Shown here: positions 46,321 through 55,795 of the stretch, one piece after another
Layout of the letters: each line of letters begins with the position of its first letter
How positions within the stretch are numbered: position 1 is the first letter of the stretch
NCBI RefSeq assembly: GCF_017051705.1
Contig: NZ_JAFIDJ010000001.1
Coordinates: 1,517,786-1,581,785, forward strand
Length of the DNA stretch: 64,000 nt
Source: Algoriphagus lutimaris
GTDB taxonomy: Bacteria > Bacteroidota > Bacteroidia > Cytophagales > Cyclobacteriaceae
Direction of reading: 5' to 3'
Program-made: the position numbers and the translations under genes
Notes under the pieces: generated by a model
Databases searched by the model: none
What the model saw: only the letters and a program-made list of their open reading frames with translations
Told to the model about the DNA's origin: nothing

Positions 46321-46363
46321 CATTGTATTTCACACTGGATTTTACCAGTTAAAGGCATAATTT

Positions 46364-47431
46364 ATGAAAACATCACTTGCCATCCCGGTAGAAGCTACCA
46401 CCAACTCTCGTTTACCAGAAACCGATTTTTCAAATTTGGTCTTTGGTAAAACAATAAGTGACCACATGTTTGTAGCTGATTACAAAAATGGAGAATGGAC
46501 AGATTTAAGAATTGAACCGTATGCTCCTTTGGTTCTTAGCCCAGCAAATGCCACACTTCATTATGGACAGTCTATTTTTGAAGGTTTAAAAGCTTACAAA
46601 AACGATAAAGGAGAGATCTTGGTTTTTAGAGCTGACGCAAACTGGACCAGAATGAATGAATCTGCCGAAAGAATGTGCATGCCTGCCATTCCAGAAGATA
46701 TTTTTATGGAAGGCTTGGTTCAATTATTAGACCTTGATAAAGGTTGGGTTCCAGATGCCAAGGGTTCATCACTTTATATCAGACCCTTCATGTTTGCTAC
46801 CGATGACTACATTGGAGTAAAACCTTCTGATACTTATAAATTCATCATTTTCACATGCCCTGTAGGTCATTACTACAGCAAGCCGGTGAGTGTCAAAGTG
46901 GAAACACAATTTACCAGAGCTACTGAAGGTGGTACCGGTGCTGCAAAAACCGCAGGTAACTATGCCGCTTCTTTATATCCTGCACAAAAAGCCCAGAAGT
47001 CTGGTTACGACCAATTACTTTGGACTGATGGAAAAAGTCATAGTAAAATAGAGGAAAGTGGCACTATGAACGTCATGTTCAAAATCAACGGAACCTTGAT
47101 CACTGCTCCTATTAACTCAGGCACCATTTTGAAAGGAATCACTAGAGACTCCGTGCTTCAATTGGCAAAAGACTGGGGTCAACCAGTAGAAGAAAGATTC
47201 TTGACTGTATCTGAACTGGAAACTGCCTTGAAAGAAGGAAGACTAGAAGAAGCATTTGGAACAGGAACCGCCGCGACAATAGCACATATTGAAAAAATCA
47301 ATGTGAATGGAACCGATTATATTTTACCTTCTAAATCCTCTGATGCCTTTTCTAATAAAGTTCTTACAGAATTAGATGGGATAAAATACGGGAATGTAGC
47401 AGATCCCCATGATTGGATCATTAAGATTTAA
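46364..47431 (+). CDS. ilvE: Branched-chain amino acid aminotransferase
   Basis: The 355-residue PLP enzyme is of fold type IV. Marks are LHYGQSIFEGLKAYK near residue 66, RADANWTRMNESAERMCMP, SLYIRPFMFATDDYIGVKP, the PLP-lysine region GTGAAKTAGNYAASL, and IEESGTMNVMF. It interconverts leucine, isoleucine and valine with their keto acids. The gene has its own strong terminator. Confidence 0.94.
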   Translation: MKTSLAIPVEATTNSRLPETDFSNLVFGKTISDHMFVADYKNGEWTDLRIEPYAPLVLSPANATLHYGQSIFEGLKAYKNDKGEILVFRADANWTRMNESAERMCMPAIPEDIFMEGLVQLLDLDKGWVPDAKGSSLYIRPFMFATDDYIGVKPSDTYKFIIFTCPVGHYYSKPVSVKVETQFTRATEGGTGAAKTAGNYAASLYPAQKAQKSGYDQLLWTDGKSHSKIEESGTMNVMFKINGTLITAPINSGTILKGITRDSVLQLAKDWGQPVEERFLTVSELETALKEGRLEEAFGTGTAATIAHIEKINVNGTDYILPSKSSDAFSNKVLTELDGIKYGNVADPHDWIIKI

Positions 47432-47434
47432 ATG

Positions 47435-47466
47435 AAAGCGGGAATTATTAATTCCCGCTTTTTTTA
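47435..47466 (+). terminator. Terminator after ilvE
   Basis: A 12-bp stem, AAAGCGGGAATT (47435-47446) with AATTCCCGCTTT (47450-47461), three-base loop, then a T run. It begins 3 bp after the stop. Confidence 0.92.
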
Positions 47467-47522
47467 TTAAAAGACTTTAAAAAGTTCCTATTTTGACTTC
47501 GTAAATTAGTTATTTAGGCTAA

Positions 47523-48029
47523 ATGAAAAAGCTGTTAATTTTTTCTTTCTTGATCACTTTACCCTTATTGGTACAGGCCCAATCAAGAGATTTTATTCTT
47601 TTAAAACGGGGAGCCAATCAAAAATCCCAAATCCGCTATTATCCCGGTGAAGAAATCACATATAAAAGCAAAAAAATAGGATATTATATTACAGATGTTA
47701 TTGAAAAGGTCGACCAGGATTACATCTATATGACTGAAAACATCATCTCCCCAATGGATATTGAGGAGATTGATATCCGTCGAAAAGATAAAAGAAATGG
47801 GACATTAAGAGCTTTCAACTCCTTGGTTTTGGGTGCAGGAATCATTTTGATTTCGGTAGATATGATCAACAGTCTATACCATGATGGGGAGGTGACCGTG
47901 GACAAGGGAGTTGGCATCACCTCGGGCATTTTACTTGCTACTGGACTGGCGATGTTGCCATTGCGGTACAAAACCTTCAAGCATCAAGGGAGAAACCATA
48001 TTCAAATTATCATGATGAGAATGGAATAA
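47523..48029 (+). CDS. Exported or membrane protein of unknown function
   Basis: The 168-residue protein has a signal peptide (ending LLVQAQ), a soluble beta-like region (residues ~20-90, with RYYPGEEITYKSKKIGYYI and DIEEIDIRRKDKRNG), two hydrophobic segments (~98-115 and ~130-148) and a basic tail. This combination appears in uncharacterised Bacteroidota envelope proteins. I do not recognise a function. It sits alone between ilvE and prfB. Confidence 0.7.
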   Translation: MKKLLIFSFLITLPLLVQAQSRDFILLKRGANQKSQIRYYPGEEITYKSKKIGYYITDVIEKVDQDYIYMTENIISPMDIEEIDIRRKDKRNGTLRAFNSLVLGAGIILISVDMINSLYHDGEVTVDKGVGITSGILLATGLAMLPLRYKTFKHQGRNHIQIIMMRME

Positions 48030-48096
48030 TTGAAATCCATTAGTTTTAACAGACTTTTTTTCGGAATTTTGCATCCTAAATTTTACACCTAGACAG

Positions 48097-49198
48097 ATGA
48101 CTTCAGAACAACTGAAAGACTTGAAAGCTCGCACCTCGGCTTTAAGGAGGTATCTTTGACTACGATCGTAAGAAAGCAGAAATAGAAGATTTTGAGGCTG
48201 TATCAGCCCAACCTGACTTTTGGAATAATCCGGAAGAAGCAGAGAAAACCATGAAGCAGATCCAAGCAAGAAAGACTTGGACTACCGCATTTGACAACCT
48301 CAATAAAATTATTGAAGACCTAGATGTGCTATACGAGTTTTATAGCGCGGATGAGGTTTCCGAAGAGGAAATCAAAACAGAATATGAAAAAGCCAAAAAC
48401 GTGGTTGAAGAACTCGAATTGAAGAAAATGCTTTCTTCAGAAGAGGATCAACTTAACGCTGTTTTGGAAATCAATCCTGGAGCCGGTGGTACCGAAAGTA
48501 ATGATTGGGCATCTATCCTTATGAGAATGTACATCATGTGGGGAGAAAAAAATGGTTACAAAGTCCGTGAAGTAGACGTTCAGCAAGGCGACGTAGCAGG
48601 TATTAAATCCTGTACTTTGGAATTTGAAGGACCATTAGCATATGGTTTTCTAAAATCAGAAACTGGAGTACACCGCTTGGTACGTATCTCTCCTTTTGAT
48701 TCAGGAGGACGTAGACATACTTCTTTTGCTTCAGTGTATGCCTATCCTGAAGTGGATGATTCCATTGAAATTGACATCAATCCTGCGGACATTGAATTGC
48801 ATACTTCTAGATCAGGGGGAGCGGGAGGTCAGAACGTGAACAAAGTGGAAACTAAAGTTCAGCTGACTCACAAGCCAACTGGTATCGTAGTAGTTTGTCA
48901 AATTGAACGTTCTCAATTAGCCAATAGAGAAAAGGCAATGCAGATGTTGAAATCAAGGTTGTTCCAATTGGAAGTGGAGAAAAGAAATGCGGAAATAGCA
49001 AAAATTGAATCTTCCAAACTGCGTGTAGACTTCGGTTCTCAAATTAGAAACTATGTACTTCATCCCTACAAACTTGTGAAGGATGCCAGAACAGGGTATG
49101 AAACCTCAGATACGCAACACGTATTGGACGGTGGCTTAAACGAATTCATGAAAGCCTACCTGTTGGCTCAAAGCGAGGAAGAAGCAAATAAAAACTAA
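48097..49198 (+). CDS. prfB: Peptide chain release factor 2 with programmed +1 frameshift
   Basis: Translation starts at ATG 48097, reads 20 codons to CTT-TGA (48154-48159) and must slip +1 into GAC at 48158 to continue to 49198, giving about 366 residues. The downstream frame alone lacks the N-terminus. The GGQ motif lies in [15 protein letters not shown] and the RF2 recognition tripeptide SPF in [17 protein letters not shown]2 ends translation at UGA and UAA. The internal UGA gives autoregulation: low RF2 favours the shift. It is followed by a strong terminator. Confidence 0.96.
48145..48160 (+). promoter_or_regulatory. prfB programmed frameshift site
   Basis: AGGAGGTATCTTTGAC: an internal Shine-Dalgarno AGGAGG (48145-48150) three bases before the slippery CTT-T and the in-frame stop TGA (48157-48159). 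Order and spacing match the known RF2 site. Confidence 0.95.
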
Positions 49199-49201
49199 TG
49201 G

Positions 49202-49230
49202 AAAGGCCAGATTAATTTCTGGCCTTTTTT
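49202..49230 (+). terminator. Terminator after prfB
   Basis: A 10-bp stem, AAAGGCCAGA (49202-49211) with TCTGGCCTTT (49218-49227), six-base loop, T run after it. Confidence 0.9.
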
Positions 49231-49246
49231 GATCTTCAATATCTAG

Positions 49247-50428
49247 ATGAAATTAATCCCTTCTTTTTTTACACTCAATTTTTTCCTGCTTTGCTTGAGT
49301 TCGTTCCTGTTTTTCTCCTCGTTCAATATGATCATTCCAGAGCTTCCAAACTACTTGAGCTCCTTGGGAGGAGAAGAATACAAAGGATTGATTATTTCCT
49401 TATTTACTCTTTCTGCAGGCCTATCTAGACCTTTTAGTGGAAAACTTGCCGATAAAATCGGAAGGATTCCAGTCATGATTTTCGGGACTTCCATTTGCTT
49501 TATTGTCGGGTTATTATATCCCATTCTCAATTTTGTTGGAGGGTTTCTATTCCTACGTTTTATCCATGGTTTTTCTACAGGTTTCAAACCAACTGGCACC
49601 TCCGCTTACGTGGCAGATATTGTTCCATTTCAAAAAAGAGGAGAAGCGATGGGAATCCAGTCCCTATTTGGATCCCTGGGAATGGCTGCTGGTCCAGCTA
49701 TAGGCGGTTGGATAGCTACCCACTGGGAGCTAAACACGCTATTCTATACTTCCGCTTTCACTTCTATATTTTCTATTTTAATCTTAATCAGACTGAAAGA
49801 AACACTGCCTGAAAAGGAAAAATTCTCCTTAAAACTTTTCCGTTTGAAAAAAGATGAACTCATAGAAAAACGAGTATTGGTCCCCTCAACTATTCTTTTT
49901 TTATCGGTCTTTTCCTTTGGAGTAGTATTAACCATTATTCCAGATTTATCCAGTCATCTTCAGATTGAAAATAAGGGTTTATTCTTTGCTGTCTTTACTC
50001 TTTCCTCTTTGGGAATTCGTCTTTTGGCAGGAAGAGCATCGGATAAATACGGGAGAATTCCTGTGATGCGAGTTGCCAGCTTTTTGTTAATCGTTGCCAT
50101 GCTTTCCATCGCATTCGTACAGTCAAAAGCTGTTCTTCTGCTGACGGGGATTTTATATGGTGCAGCTGTAGGAATGTACAGCCCTACTACAGCAGCTTGG
50201 GTTGTTGACCTTTCCCTGAATCACTATAGAGGTCGGGCTTTGGCTACCATGTATATCTTTCTGGAGGCCGGAATCGGGGTTGGAGCTTTGGTCTCAGGTT
50301 GGATCTATGGAAACAACCCTGCAAACTTTCAATGGGTATTTATATTTAGTGCCGGGATGGCCTCTTTGGCATTCTTCTATCTCATTTTGATTAAAAAGGA
50401 TGAATATCAACCAACAGAGCCCGAATAA
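49247..50428 (+). CDS. MFS transporter
   Basis: The 393-residue protein has 12 predicted membrane helices. Major facilitator loop motifs are SRPFSGKLADKIGRIPVMIFG between helices 2 and 3 and RLLAGRASDKYGRIPVMRVA at the matching place in the second half. It resembles drug/metabolite efflux permeases, but the substrate is unknown. Its last codons lie within a bidirectional terminator shared with the M24 peptidase gene. Confidence 0.9.
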   Translation: MKLIPSFFTLNFFLLCLSSFLFFSSFNMIIPELPNYLSSLGGEEYKGLIISLFTLSAGLSRPFSGKLADKIGRIPVMIFGTSICFIVGLLYPILNFVGGFLFLRFIHGFSTGFKPTGTSAYVADIVPFQKRGEAMGIQSLFGSLGMAAGPAIGGWIATHWELNTLFYTSAFTSIFSILILIRLKETLPEKEKFSLKLFRLKKDELIEKRVLVPSTILFLSVFSFGVVLTIIPDLSSHLQIENKGLFFAVFTLSSLGIRLLAGRASDKYGRIPVMRVASFLLIVAMLSIAFVQSKAVLLLTGILYGAAVGMYSPTTAAWVVDLSLNHYRGRALATMYIFLEAGIGVGALVSGWIYGNNPANFQWVFIFSAGMASLAFFYLILIKKDEYQPTEPE

Positions 50429-50443
50429 ATTCGGGCTCTGTTG
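50412..50443. terminator. Bidirectional terminator between MFS and M24 peptidase genes
   Basis: A 15-bp inverted repeat, CAACAGAGCCCGAAT (50412-50426) and ATTCGGGCTCTGTTG (50429-50443), overlapping the MFS stop. The plus strand continues CTTTAATTT; the T-run is weak, so it may act mainly by its stable stem. Confidence 0.7.
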
Positions 50444-50445
50444 CT

Positions 50446-51798
50446 TTAATTTCCAAGATATCCAGTAGGTCTTGGAATGGCTAAAATCTTTTTCTGCCGC
50501 CCATTGTAATAGGTCACTTTTTCACCATCAAAAAATGCTCCTTCTTCCAGCATGATTCGTACTTCTTTATTCCATTCTTTCACAAAAACTACTGCATTGA
50601 GTTCTATCGCATAGCCTGTATTGGCATGGAGCGGAAAATCTCCTGCACCAGGTGTATCCCCTTGATTATCCCACATACCGATGGTGGGTCCTGCCGAGTG
50701 TCCATAATATCCAAGAGGGTGTGTATAAATGCTCCCATTGATCCCTTCAGCCTCCATTTGCTTTCTTGTCTCCCTCAAAATTTCATTCCCAGTTCTTCCG
50801 GAAACATAATTCTGAGTCAATAAATCCTGAACTCTGTTTCCTTGTTCAAACGCTTTTTGCAAATAATCAGGAACTTCTGTTTCTCCTAACTTCAGAACAT
50901 AGGCCATTTCCTGAGTATCCGTATTCAATCGTAGGTAGGTAATTCCAAAATCTATATGAAGCAGGTCCCCCGGCATAATGACCTGTGAAGCTGGTGTCGA
51001 AGCAAAAGATCGATTTGCTTCCTGAGAAGCAGGGTCAGGCCGTTGAATATCTACAGATGGGTGAAACCAAGTATCAAGCTTCATGGATTTAATTTTTTCC
51101 CTATACCACCAAACTACGTCATCAGTAGTGGTCACCCCCGGAGTAATCACTTGCTCAGATAACCCCTGTTGGACGATTTGATGTGCTATTTCTTGAATAT
51201 GGCGATAAGTAGCCATTTCTGCTGGAGTTCTAGTTTCTAACCATCTTACAGCGAGTGTTTGTGCAGAAACGATTTTGGATTTCAGGTTCTCTGGCAAATA
51301 CTCATGAAAAATCTGGTATTCATTCATGGTCAATCCATCTGCATGACCATAATCCTTGGCATAGTTCAGTCCAATTGACTTCGGTTTTTTCTCTTTGATT
51401 AAATCCACCAAGGCTTCCCATTGGTCTGGCTGAGATTCCGGATCCCAAGCTCTTTTAAAAGCTTTTCCCACATCATATCTGGCAACAGCATAGGTCTCTA
51501 CAGCCGCATTCGGCGCAGGTTGATACATCACCAAAATGGTTCTTCTACGCGCGGCCATCCAGGTAGCAGGAAGTAATTTTCGAATGACAGGATCTTCATT
51601 GTATTCACGGGATATCACTACCCACATGTCTATTCCGGTTTCTGTCATCAACTCGGGCAATAAATTAGCGATTCTATCATCCAACCAGCTATCAATCACC
51701 TGCGCTTGTTCCCTTTGGGTTAAAACAGCAAAATCTTGGGCATAGATACTTTGAGTACCAACCACTATGAGTAAAAGAGAGAGTATTTTTTTGAACAT
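50446..51798 (-). CDS. Secreted M24-family metallopeptidase (Xaa-Pro aminopeptidase-like)
   Basis: From ATG 51798 the protein has 450 residues and a signal peptide (ending QSIYAQ); a longer in-frame start at 51831 adds 11 residues and is less likely. The N-terminal half is a creatinase-like domain and the C-terminal half a pita-bread domain with LLHIDFGITYLRLNTDTQEM, HPLGYYGHSAGPTIG and AIELNAVV. The metal ligands appear as D, D, H, E, with the last in RIMLEEGAFF. It probably removes N-terminal residues before proline in the periplasm. Not every metal ligand was verified. Confidence 0.85.
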   Translation of the reverse strand: MFKKILSLLLIVVGTQSIYAQDFAVLTQREQAQVIDSWLDDRIANLLPELMTETGIDMWVVISREYNEDPVIRKLLPATWMAARRRTILVMYQPAPNAAVETYAVARYDVGKAFKRAWDPESQPDQWEALVDLIKEKKPKSIGLNYAKDYGHADGLTMNEYQIFHEYLPENLKSKIVSAQTLAVRWLETRTPAEMATYRHIQEIAHQIVQQGLSEQVITPGVTTTDDVVWWYREKIKSMKLDTWFHPSVDIQRPDPASQEANRSFASTPASQVIMPGDLLHIDFGITYLRLNTDTQEMAYVLKLGETEVPDYLQKAFEQGNRVQDLLTQNYVSGRTGNEILRETRKQMEAEGINGSIYTHPLGYYGHSAGPTIGMWDNQGDTPGAGDFPLHANTGYAIELNAVVFVKEWNKEVRIMLEEGAFFDGEKVTYYNGRQKKILAIPRPTGYLGN

Positions 51799-51866
51799 AT
51801 TCAGATTTATTAATTCTTGAATATAATTCATTATTCAATTTAACCCCTCTTTCATTTGGTAAATGG

Positions 51867-53225
51867 TCAAACAACTGGAAGAGTTGGCCGGGAGAGAAGA
51901 ATTCTCTCTTTACTCAACTTTCTAAACCGAAAATAAAGTAAAAATGCGGTAACGCTTAAGCCTATCAAAAGCCCATACCAAATACCTTTTGCTCCAAAGC
52001 CAAATTCAAAAGCTAATAAATACCCTAATGGAAGTCCCAACACCCAATAAGCAATCAATGTTACGTAAGTGGGAACTTTAACATCTTCCATTCCTCTCAA
52101 TACGCCTAGACCAATCACTTGGGCTCCATCCGATAATTGAAAAAGACCTGCTATGACCAATAAGGAAGAAGACAGGGAAATCACTGCTGGATCATCAATA
52201 TAGAGGGTCGGTAAAAAATTTCGAAAAGTGATAAAGATCAATGCGGTAGAAGCCATAAAGACCATGGACATGGCATATACCACCATTCCTGCTTCTTTCA
52301 TAGCTTTGAAATTTGCCCTTCCGATTTGGTTGCTCACACGAATCATTCCCGCAGTGGACAGACCTGCCACCATCATATAACTGATGGAGGCCAAATTGAT
52401 TGCAATCTGATGGCCTGCAAGAGCATTCACCCCTATCCACCCCATCATGATGGCGGCAGTACTAAAGGCACTTACCTCAAATATATATTGAAAGCCTGTG
52501 GGAATACCTACATTTAGAATCCGACTAAACATGGGTAAACTCCATTTCTTCAAATTCATGGAAAGTTGAAAAACCTGATATCTCTTTGCCTTAAGTACAT
52601 ACCAACCCATCATAATTGGCATTAAAATCCTAGAAATCAAAGTAGCCCAGCCAGCCCCCATTAAGCCCATCTCTGGAGCACCAAGCTTTCCAAATATTAA
52701 AACCCAGTTTAGGAAGACATTGACAAGATTACAAAAGATGGTGATATACATCGCTTGTTTAGTCTGTGACAACCCTTCTGCAAACTGTTTGAAAGTTTGA
52801 AATATCATAAAAGGTAAAAGAGATGCTGTGATCACAAACAAGTAGGGAATTGTCAATGAAACGACTTCTTCCGGTTGGTCTAAAAAATGTAACCCTTGAG
52901 CAAGAATTAAGACGATTGAAGTCAGTAAGAAACTTGTAATAATGTTTATCCAAAGCCCATGTTGAAATAAACGAGAAATCCGGTTGAACTTCCCCTTTCC
53001 TTCAGCCACAGATACTAAAGGGGTAATCCCCATAGAAACCCCCATACCAAACATCAATATGACAAAAAAGATACTGTTTCCGAGCGACGCGGCTGCTAAA
53101 GGTAACGCCCCTAACCTTCCCACCATCATGGAGTCTGCAACCCCTACTAAAACTTGACCCAACTGGCTCAACATTACTGGAAAAGCCAGGTTGAATGTAA
53201 TTCTAAAATGATCCTTGATTGTCAT
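51867..53225 (-). CDS. MATE-family multidrug/sodium antiporter
   Basis: The 452-residue protein has 12 predicted membrane helices. It shows MATE features such as FPVMLSQLGQVLVGVADSMMVGRLG in helix 1 and 2, NVFLNWVLIFGKLGAPEMGLMGAGWAT split in the centre, and GIPTGFQYIFEVSAF in the second half. It expels cationic compounds using sodium or proton gradients. It is followed on the same strand by the M24 peptidase gene, 68 bp beyond; the NUDIX gene begins 3 bp upstream of its start. Confidence 0.93.
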   Translation of the reverse strand: MTIKDHFRITFNLAFPVMLSQLGQVLVGVADSMMVGRLGALPLAAASLGNSIFFVILMFGMGVSMGITPLVSVAEGKGKFNRISRLFQHGLWINIITSFLLTSIVLILAQGLHFLDQPEEVVSLTIPYLFVITASLLPFMIFQTFKQFAEGLSQTKQAMYITIFCNLVNVFLNWVLIFGKLGAPEMGLMGAGWATLISRILMPIMMGWYVLKAKRYQVFQLSMNLKKWSLPMFSRILNVGIPTGFQYIFEVSAFSTAAIMMGWIGVNALAGHQIAINLASISYMMVAGLSTAGMIRVSNQIGRANFKAMKEAGMVVYAMSMVFMASTALIFITFRNFLPTLYIDDPAVISLSSSLLVIAGLFQLSDGAQVIGLGVLRGMEDVKVPTYVTLIAYWVLGLPLGYLLAFEFGFGAKGIWYGLLIGLSVTAFLLYFRFRKLSKERILLSRPTLPVV

Positions 53226-53228
53226 GGC

Positions 53229-53771
53229 CTATAAACCCAGAATTCGGGCAACTTTAAGAATTCCTGCAATACTGATCCCATCGGTAATTTCACCATTCAT
53301 TACCATGCCTAACAAATCCTTAAATGGTAATTTTTTAATCTTTAAGACTTCTGTTTCTTCAAATGCTGTCAAACCTTCTGTCAGATCTTCTGCTAAAAAA
53401 ACAAAACCTTCCTCATCAGTCACAGAATTAGAAGTATGGATTCGCATCACTTCTGTCCATTTTTTCGCAGTAAGCCCTGTTTCCTCCTTTAACTCCCGTT
53501 TGGCACTTTCCAAAATATCAACCCCAATCGGCCCCCCTCCCATAGGGATTTCCCAAGAATATTCATCTAAAGGATATCGATATTGACCCACAATCCAGGT
53601 ATAACCATCCGTATCCAAAGGAATAATCCCAAGGGCTTTGTTTTTAAACTGCACTTTTCCGTAGATCCCCAAATTTCCTGCGGGGTTGATTACATCATGC
53701 TCTTCAACCTTAATCCAGGGATTCTGATAAATCTCCTTGATTTCTTTAGTTTTCCAAGGGTTTCCTTCCAT
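53229..53771 (-). CDS. NUDIX hydrolase (ADP-ribose pyrophosphatase-like)
   Basis: From ATG 53771 (a TTG at 53780 would add three residues) the enzyme has 180 residues. The Nudix box MGGGPIGVDILESAKRELKE with following ETGL is complete, and the preceding VGQYRYPLDEYSWEIP is typical of ADP-ribose/NDP-sugar pyrophosphatases. The substrate is not certain. It ends three bases before the MATE gene starts, so the two are one transcript. Confidence 0.88.
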   Translation of the reverse strand: MEGNPWKTKEIKEIYQNPWIKVEEHDVINPAGNLGIYGKVQFKNKALGIIPLDTDGYTWIVGQYRYPLDEYSWEIPMGGGPIGVDILESAKRELKEETGLTAKKWTEVMRIHTSNSVTDEEGFVFLAEDLTEGLTAFEETEVLKIKKLPFKDLLGMVMNGEITDGISIAGILKVARILGL

Positions 53772-53828
53772 GGTATTCAAAAAAAAAGGGTGACTAAAGC
53801 CACCCCAAAATTTTCCATTTTAATTTAA

Positions 53829-54311
53829 TTAAGCCGGGATTGGCAATACTTTAGAATCTTTGAAGGTAGATAAAATCACCATAGACTGCATGGAATCTAC
53901 TTCCTTGATCTCAGAAACTTTCTCAAGCATCAATTTTTGATATGCAGTGATGTCTTTAGAAATAATTTTTAAAATAAAGTCTCCAGTACCGGTAATATGA
54001 TGACACTCAATCACTTCAGGAATACCATTAATCTCTCTCATGAAAGCATCAATATTTCCTTTGTTGTGCCCAATCAAACTAACAAGAACGAACGTACTAA
54101 CTCCTAAGCCAATTTTTTCTGGATCAAGTTTAGCGTGATAGCTTTTGATTATCCCAGACTGCTCTAACTTTTTCACTCGCTCCAAAGTTGGCGCAGGCGA
54201 AAGACCTATATCTTTTGATAGTTGAGCATTTGTAATTTTAGCATTACCCTGAAGTATTTCTAAAATTCTTCTATCAATTTTATCAAATTTTATTCTTACG
54301 CTATTATCCAT
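53829..54311 (-). CDS. Lrp/AsnC-family transcriptional regulator
   Basis: The 160-residue protein has an N-terminal winged helix (residues ~8-60, DRRILEILQGNAKITNAQLSKDIGLSPAPTLERVKKLE split) and a C-terminal RAM ligand domain (~75-150, with SLIGHNKGNIDAFMREINGIPEV and TGTGDFILKII). It probably senses an amino acid; which one is not readable. It is transcribed as a single gene with a TAnnTTTG match before it. Confidence 0.92.
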   Translation of the reverse strand: MDNSVRIKFDKIDRRILEILQGNAKITNAQLSKDIGLSPAPTLERVKKLEQSGIIKSYHAKLDPEKIGLGVSTFVLVSLIGHNKGNIDAFMREINGIPEVIECHHITGTGDFILKIISKDITAYQKLMLEKVSEIKEVDSMQSMVILSTFKDSKVLPIPA

Positions 54312-54342
54312 GATCTCTGGTTTTACAAAATTTTCTGTTGTG

Positions 54343-54350
54343 CAAAATTA
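54343..54350 (-). promoter_or_regulatory. Candidate -7 element of the Lrp-family gene
   Basis: Minus-strand TAATTTTG, a full TAnnTTTG match, about 30 bp before ATG 54311. A TTTA about 19 bp upstream is a weak -33. The rest of 54312-54520 has no gene. Confidence 0.45.
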
Positions 54351-54520
54351 TAATATTTGCTTAAAATTTTAAAGTGATTTATGATAATTTAATTCCACTA
54401 TTCGAAATTTTATTAAGAAATCAGTGGGTTTAAGCAAAGAATCCTTTCAAAATCCCTCAGTCTCTCAAAAAAATTCAAATTATCTCCTGTATCACACACA
54501 ACATTACGAGAGAATTTAAT

Positions 54521-55720
54521 TTAAAGTTTATTCTTTTTTATAAAATCCCTAGCTTCCTGATGAGCGGGGTGTTTTCGCTTTGCATAACGCTTAACTTCTT
54601 TAAAGTATTTTTTAGCTAAAGATTTGTTTCCTGCCGCTGTCTCCATTTTCCCTAGTTGAACTAAGGCATGCAAATAATACCCACTTTCTTGTGACTCAGA
54701 TTCCTCTCCATAGGAGATGGTTTGTAAGTAATATTTCTTTGCTTCAGCCATGTCTCCAATCCTTTTGTAGTATTCTGCTGCATAAAAAGATGCATACCTC
54801 CCTGAGTTTGCCTCATACCCCACTTGCTTGGCAGCAATTCTGTCTAGGATTTCTAGGGATTGGTCTAGGGATTCAATCCAACGCCCAACTGTATATAAAT
54901 GCCTGGCATAGGAACGATGGAAATAAGGGTTATTTGGAAATTTAGAATGTAAGTATTCTGAAATACGTAATGCCTCATAAGGTTTCTTCTCCTCGGAAGC
55001 ATACAGTCTAAATAAAAAATATTGTGCCTCCACTCTGGTATAAAATGCATTAGTAGCAACCTGCTCTAATTGTTGAAGCCCCAATTCTTTACTTCCTTTT
55101 GGAAATAAGGCCATTACAGGTCTAAGCAATGGATAATTCTCTGGAATCCATACTGAGAAATAATTAAAAAGTGCGTCTCCCAACAGCAACTCTGGGTTGA
55201 ACTCCTCCTCTCCTCTGCTCAATTCCATGTATTTCAAGGCATTCTTTCCTCCCCAAGCCGCTTTGGTCCACTTCTTTCTTTCAGAATAGAGTCTACTCTG
55301 GAAGCCGTAGCCTGCTGCTAAAAAAAAAGCAGCTTCTTTATTTGTTTCATCTTCATCATAAATAGCTTCAGCCTTCTCAATTGCGCGATCTAAATACTGT
55401 ATGAAGATATCGTCGTATTTCTCATTGGTAACATCTACTTCTATTCTCCACCAATAGCCAAGTGCCATCAAAAAATCAGGCAGAGGATGATCCGGATATT
55501 GATAAGCCAAAACAGCAAAATCACGTTCAGCTACAGGAAAATTGAAATCATACATGCTATTGATTGATTTGGTTATTCTAAACTGCAAACCTTTATCAAG
55601 CAACAAATACCGAGACTGTTCTACCTTGAATGTATCCACTAAGGTAGACTGGCTAAAGGCATTTACTTTGCTAAATAGCAATACTGAAAACAAAATAAGG
55701 GCTATGATTTTTTTAAACAT
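54521..55720 (-). CDS. Exported TPR-like protein of unknown function
   Basis: The 399-residue protein has a signal peptide (ending VNAFSQ) and helical repeats over residues ~65-395. Repeats resemble TPRs, for example LSEYLHSKFPNNPYFHRSYARHLYTVGRWIES-type units, and the C-terminal MAEAKKYYLQTISYGEES with SLAKKYFKEVKRYAKR. It probably sits in the periplasm as a scaffold. Family unknown. Upstream is a divergent membrane protein gene. Confidence 0.75.
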   Translation of the reverse strand: MFKKIIALILFSVLLFSKVNAFSQSTLVDTFKVEQSRYLLLDKGLQFRITKSINSMYDFNFPVAERDFAVLAYQYPDHPLPDFLMALGYWWRIEVDVTNEKYDDIFIQYLDRAIEKAEAIYDEDETNKEAAFFLAAGYGFQSRLYSERKKWTKAAWGGKNALKYMELSRGEEEFNPELLLGDALFNYFSVWIPENYPLLRPVMALFPKGSKELGLQQLEQVATNAFYTRVEAQYFLFRLYASEEKKPYEALRISEYLHSKFPNNPYFHRSYARHLYTVGRWIESLDQSLEILDRIAAKQVGYEANSGRYASFYAAEYYKRIGDMAEAKKYYLQTISYGEESESQESGYYLHALVQLGKMETAAGNKSLAKKYFKEVKRYAKRKHPAHQEARDFIKKNKL

Positions 55721-55795
55721 GTTTCAACGAATGACATTGCAAAATTAGATGGAATCCCAAACAATCTTTTAGATTTGAATGAGAATCATCAAAAA

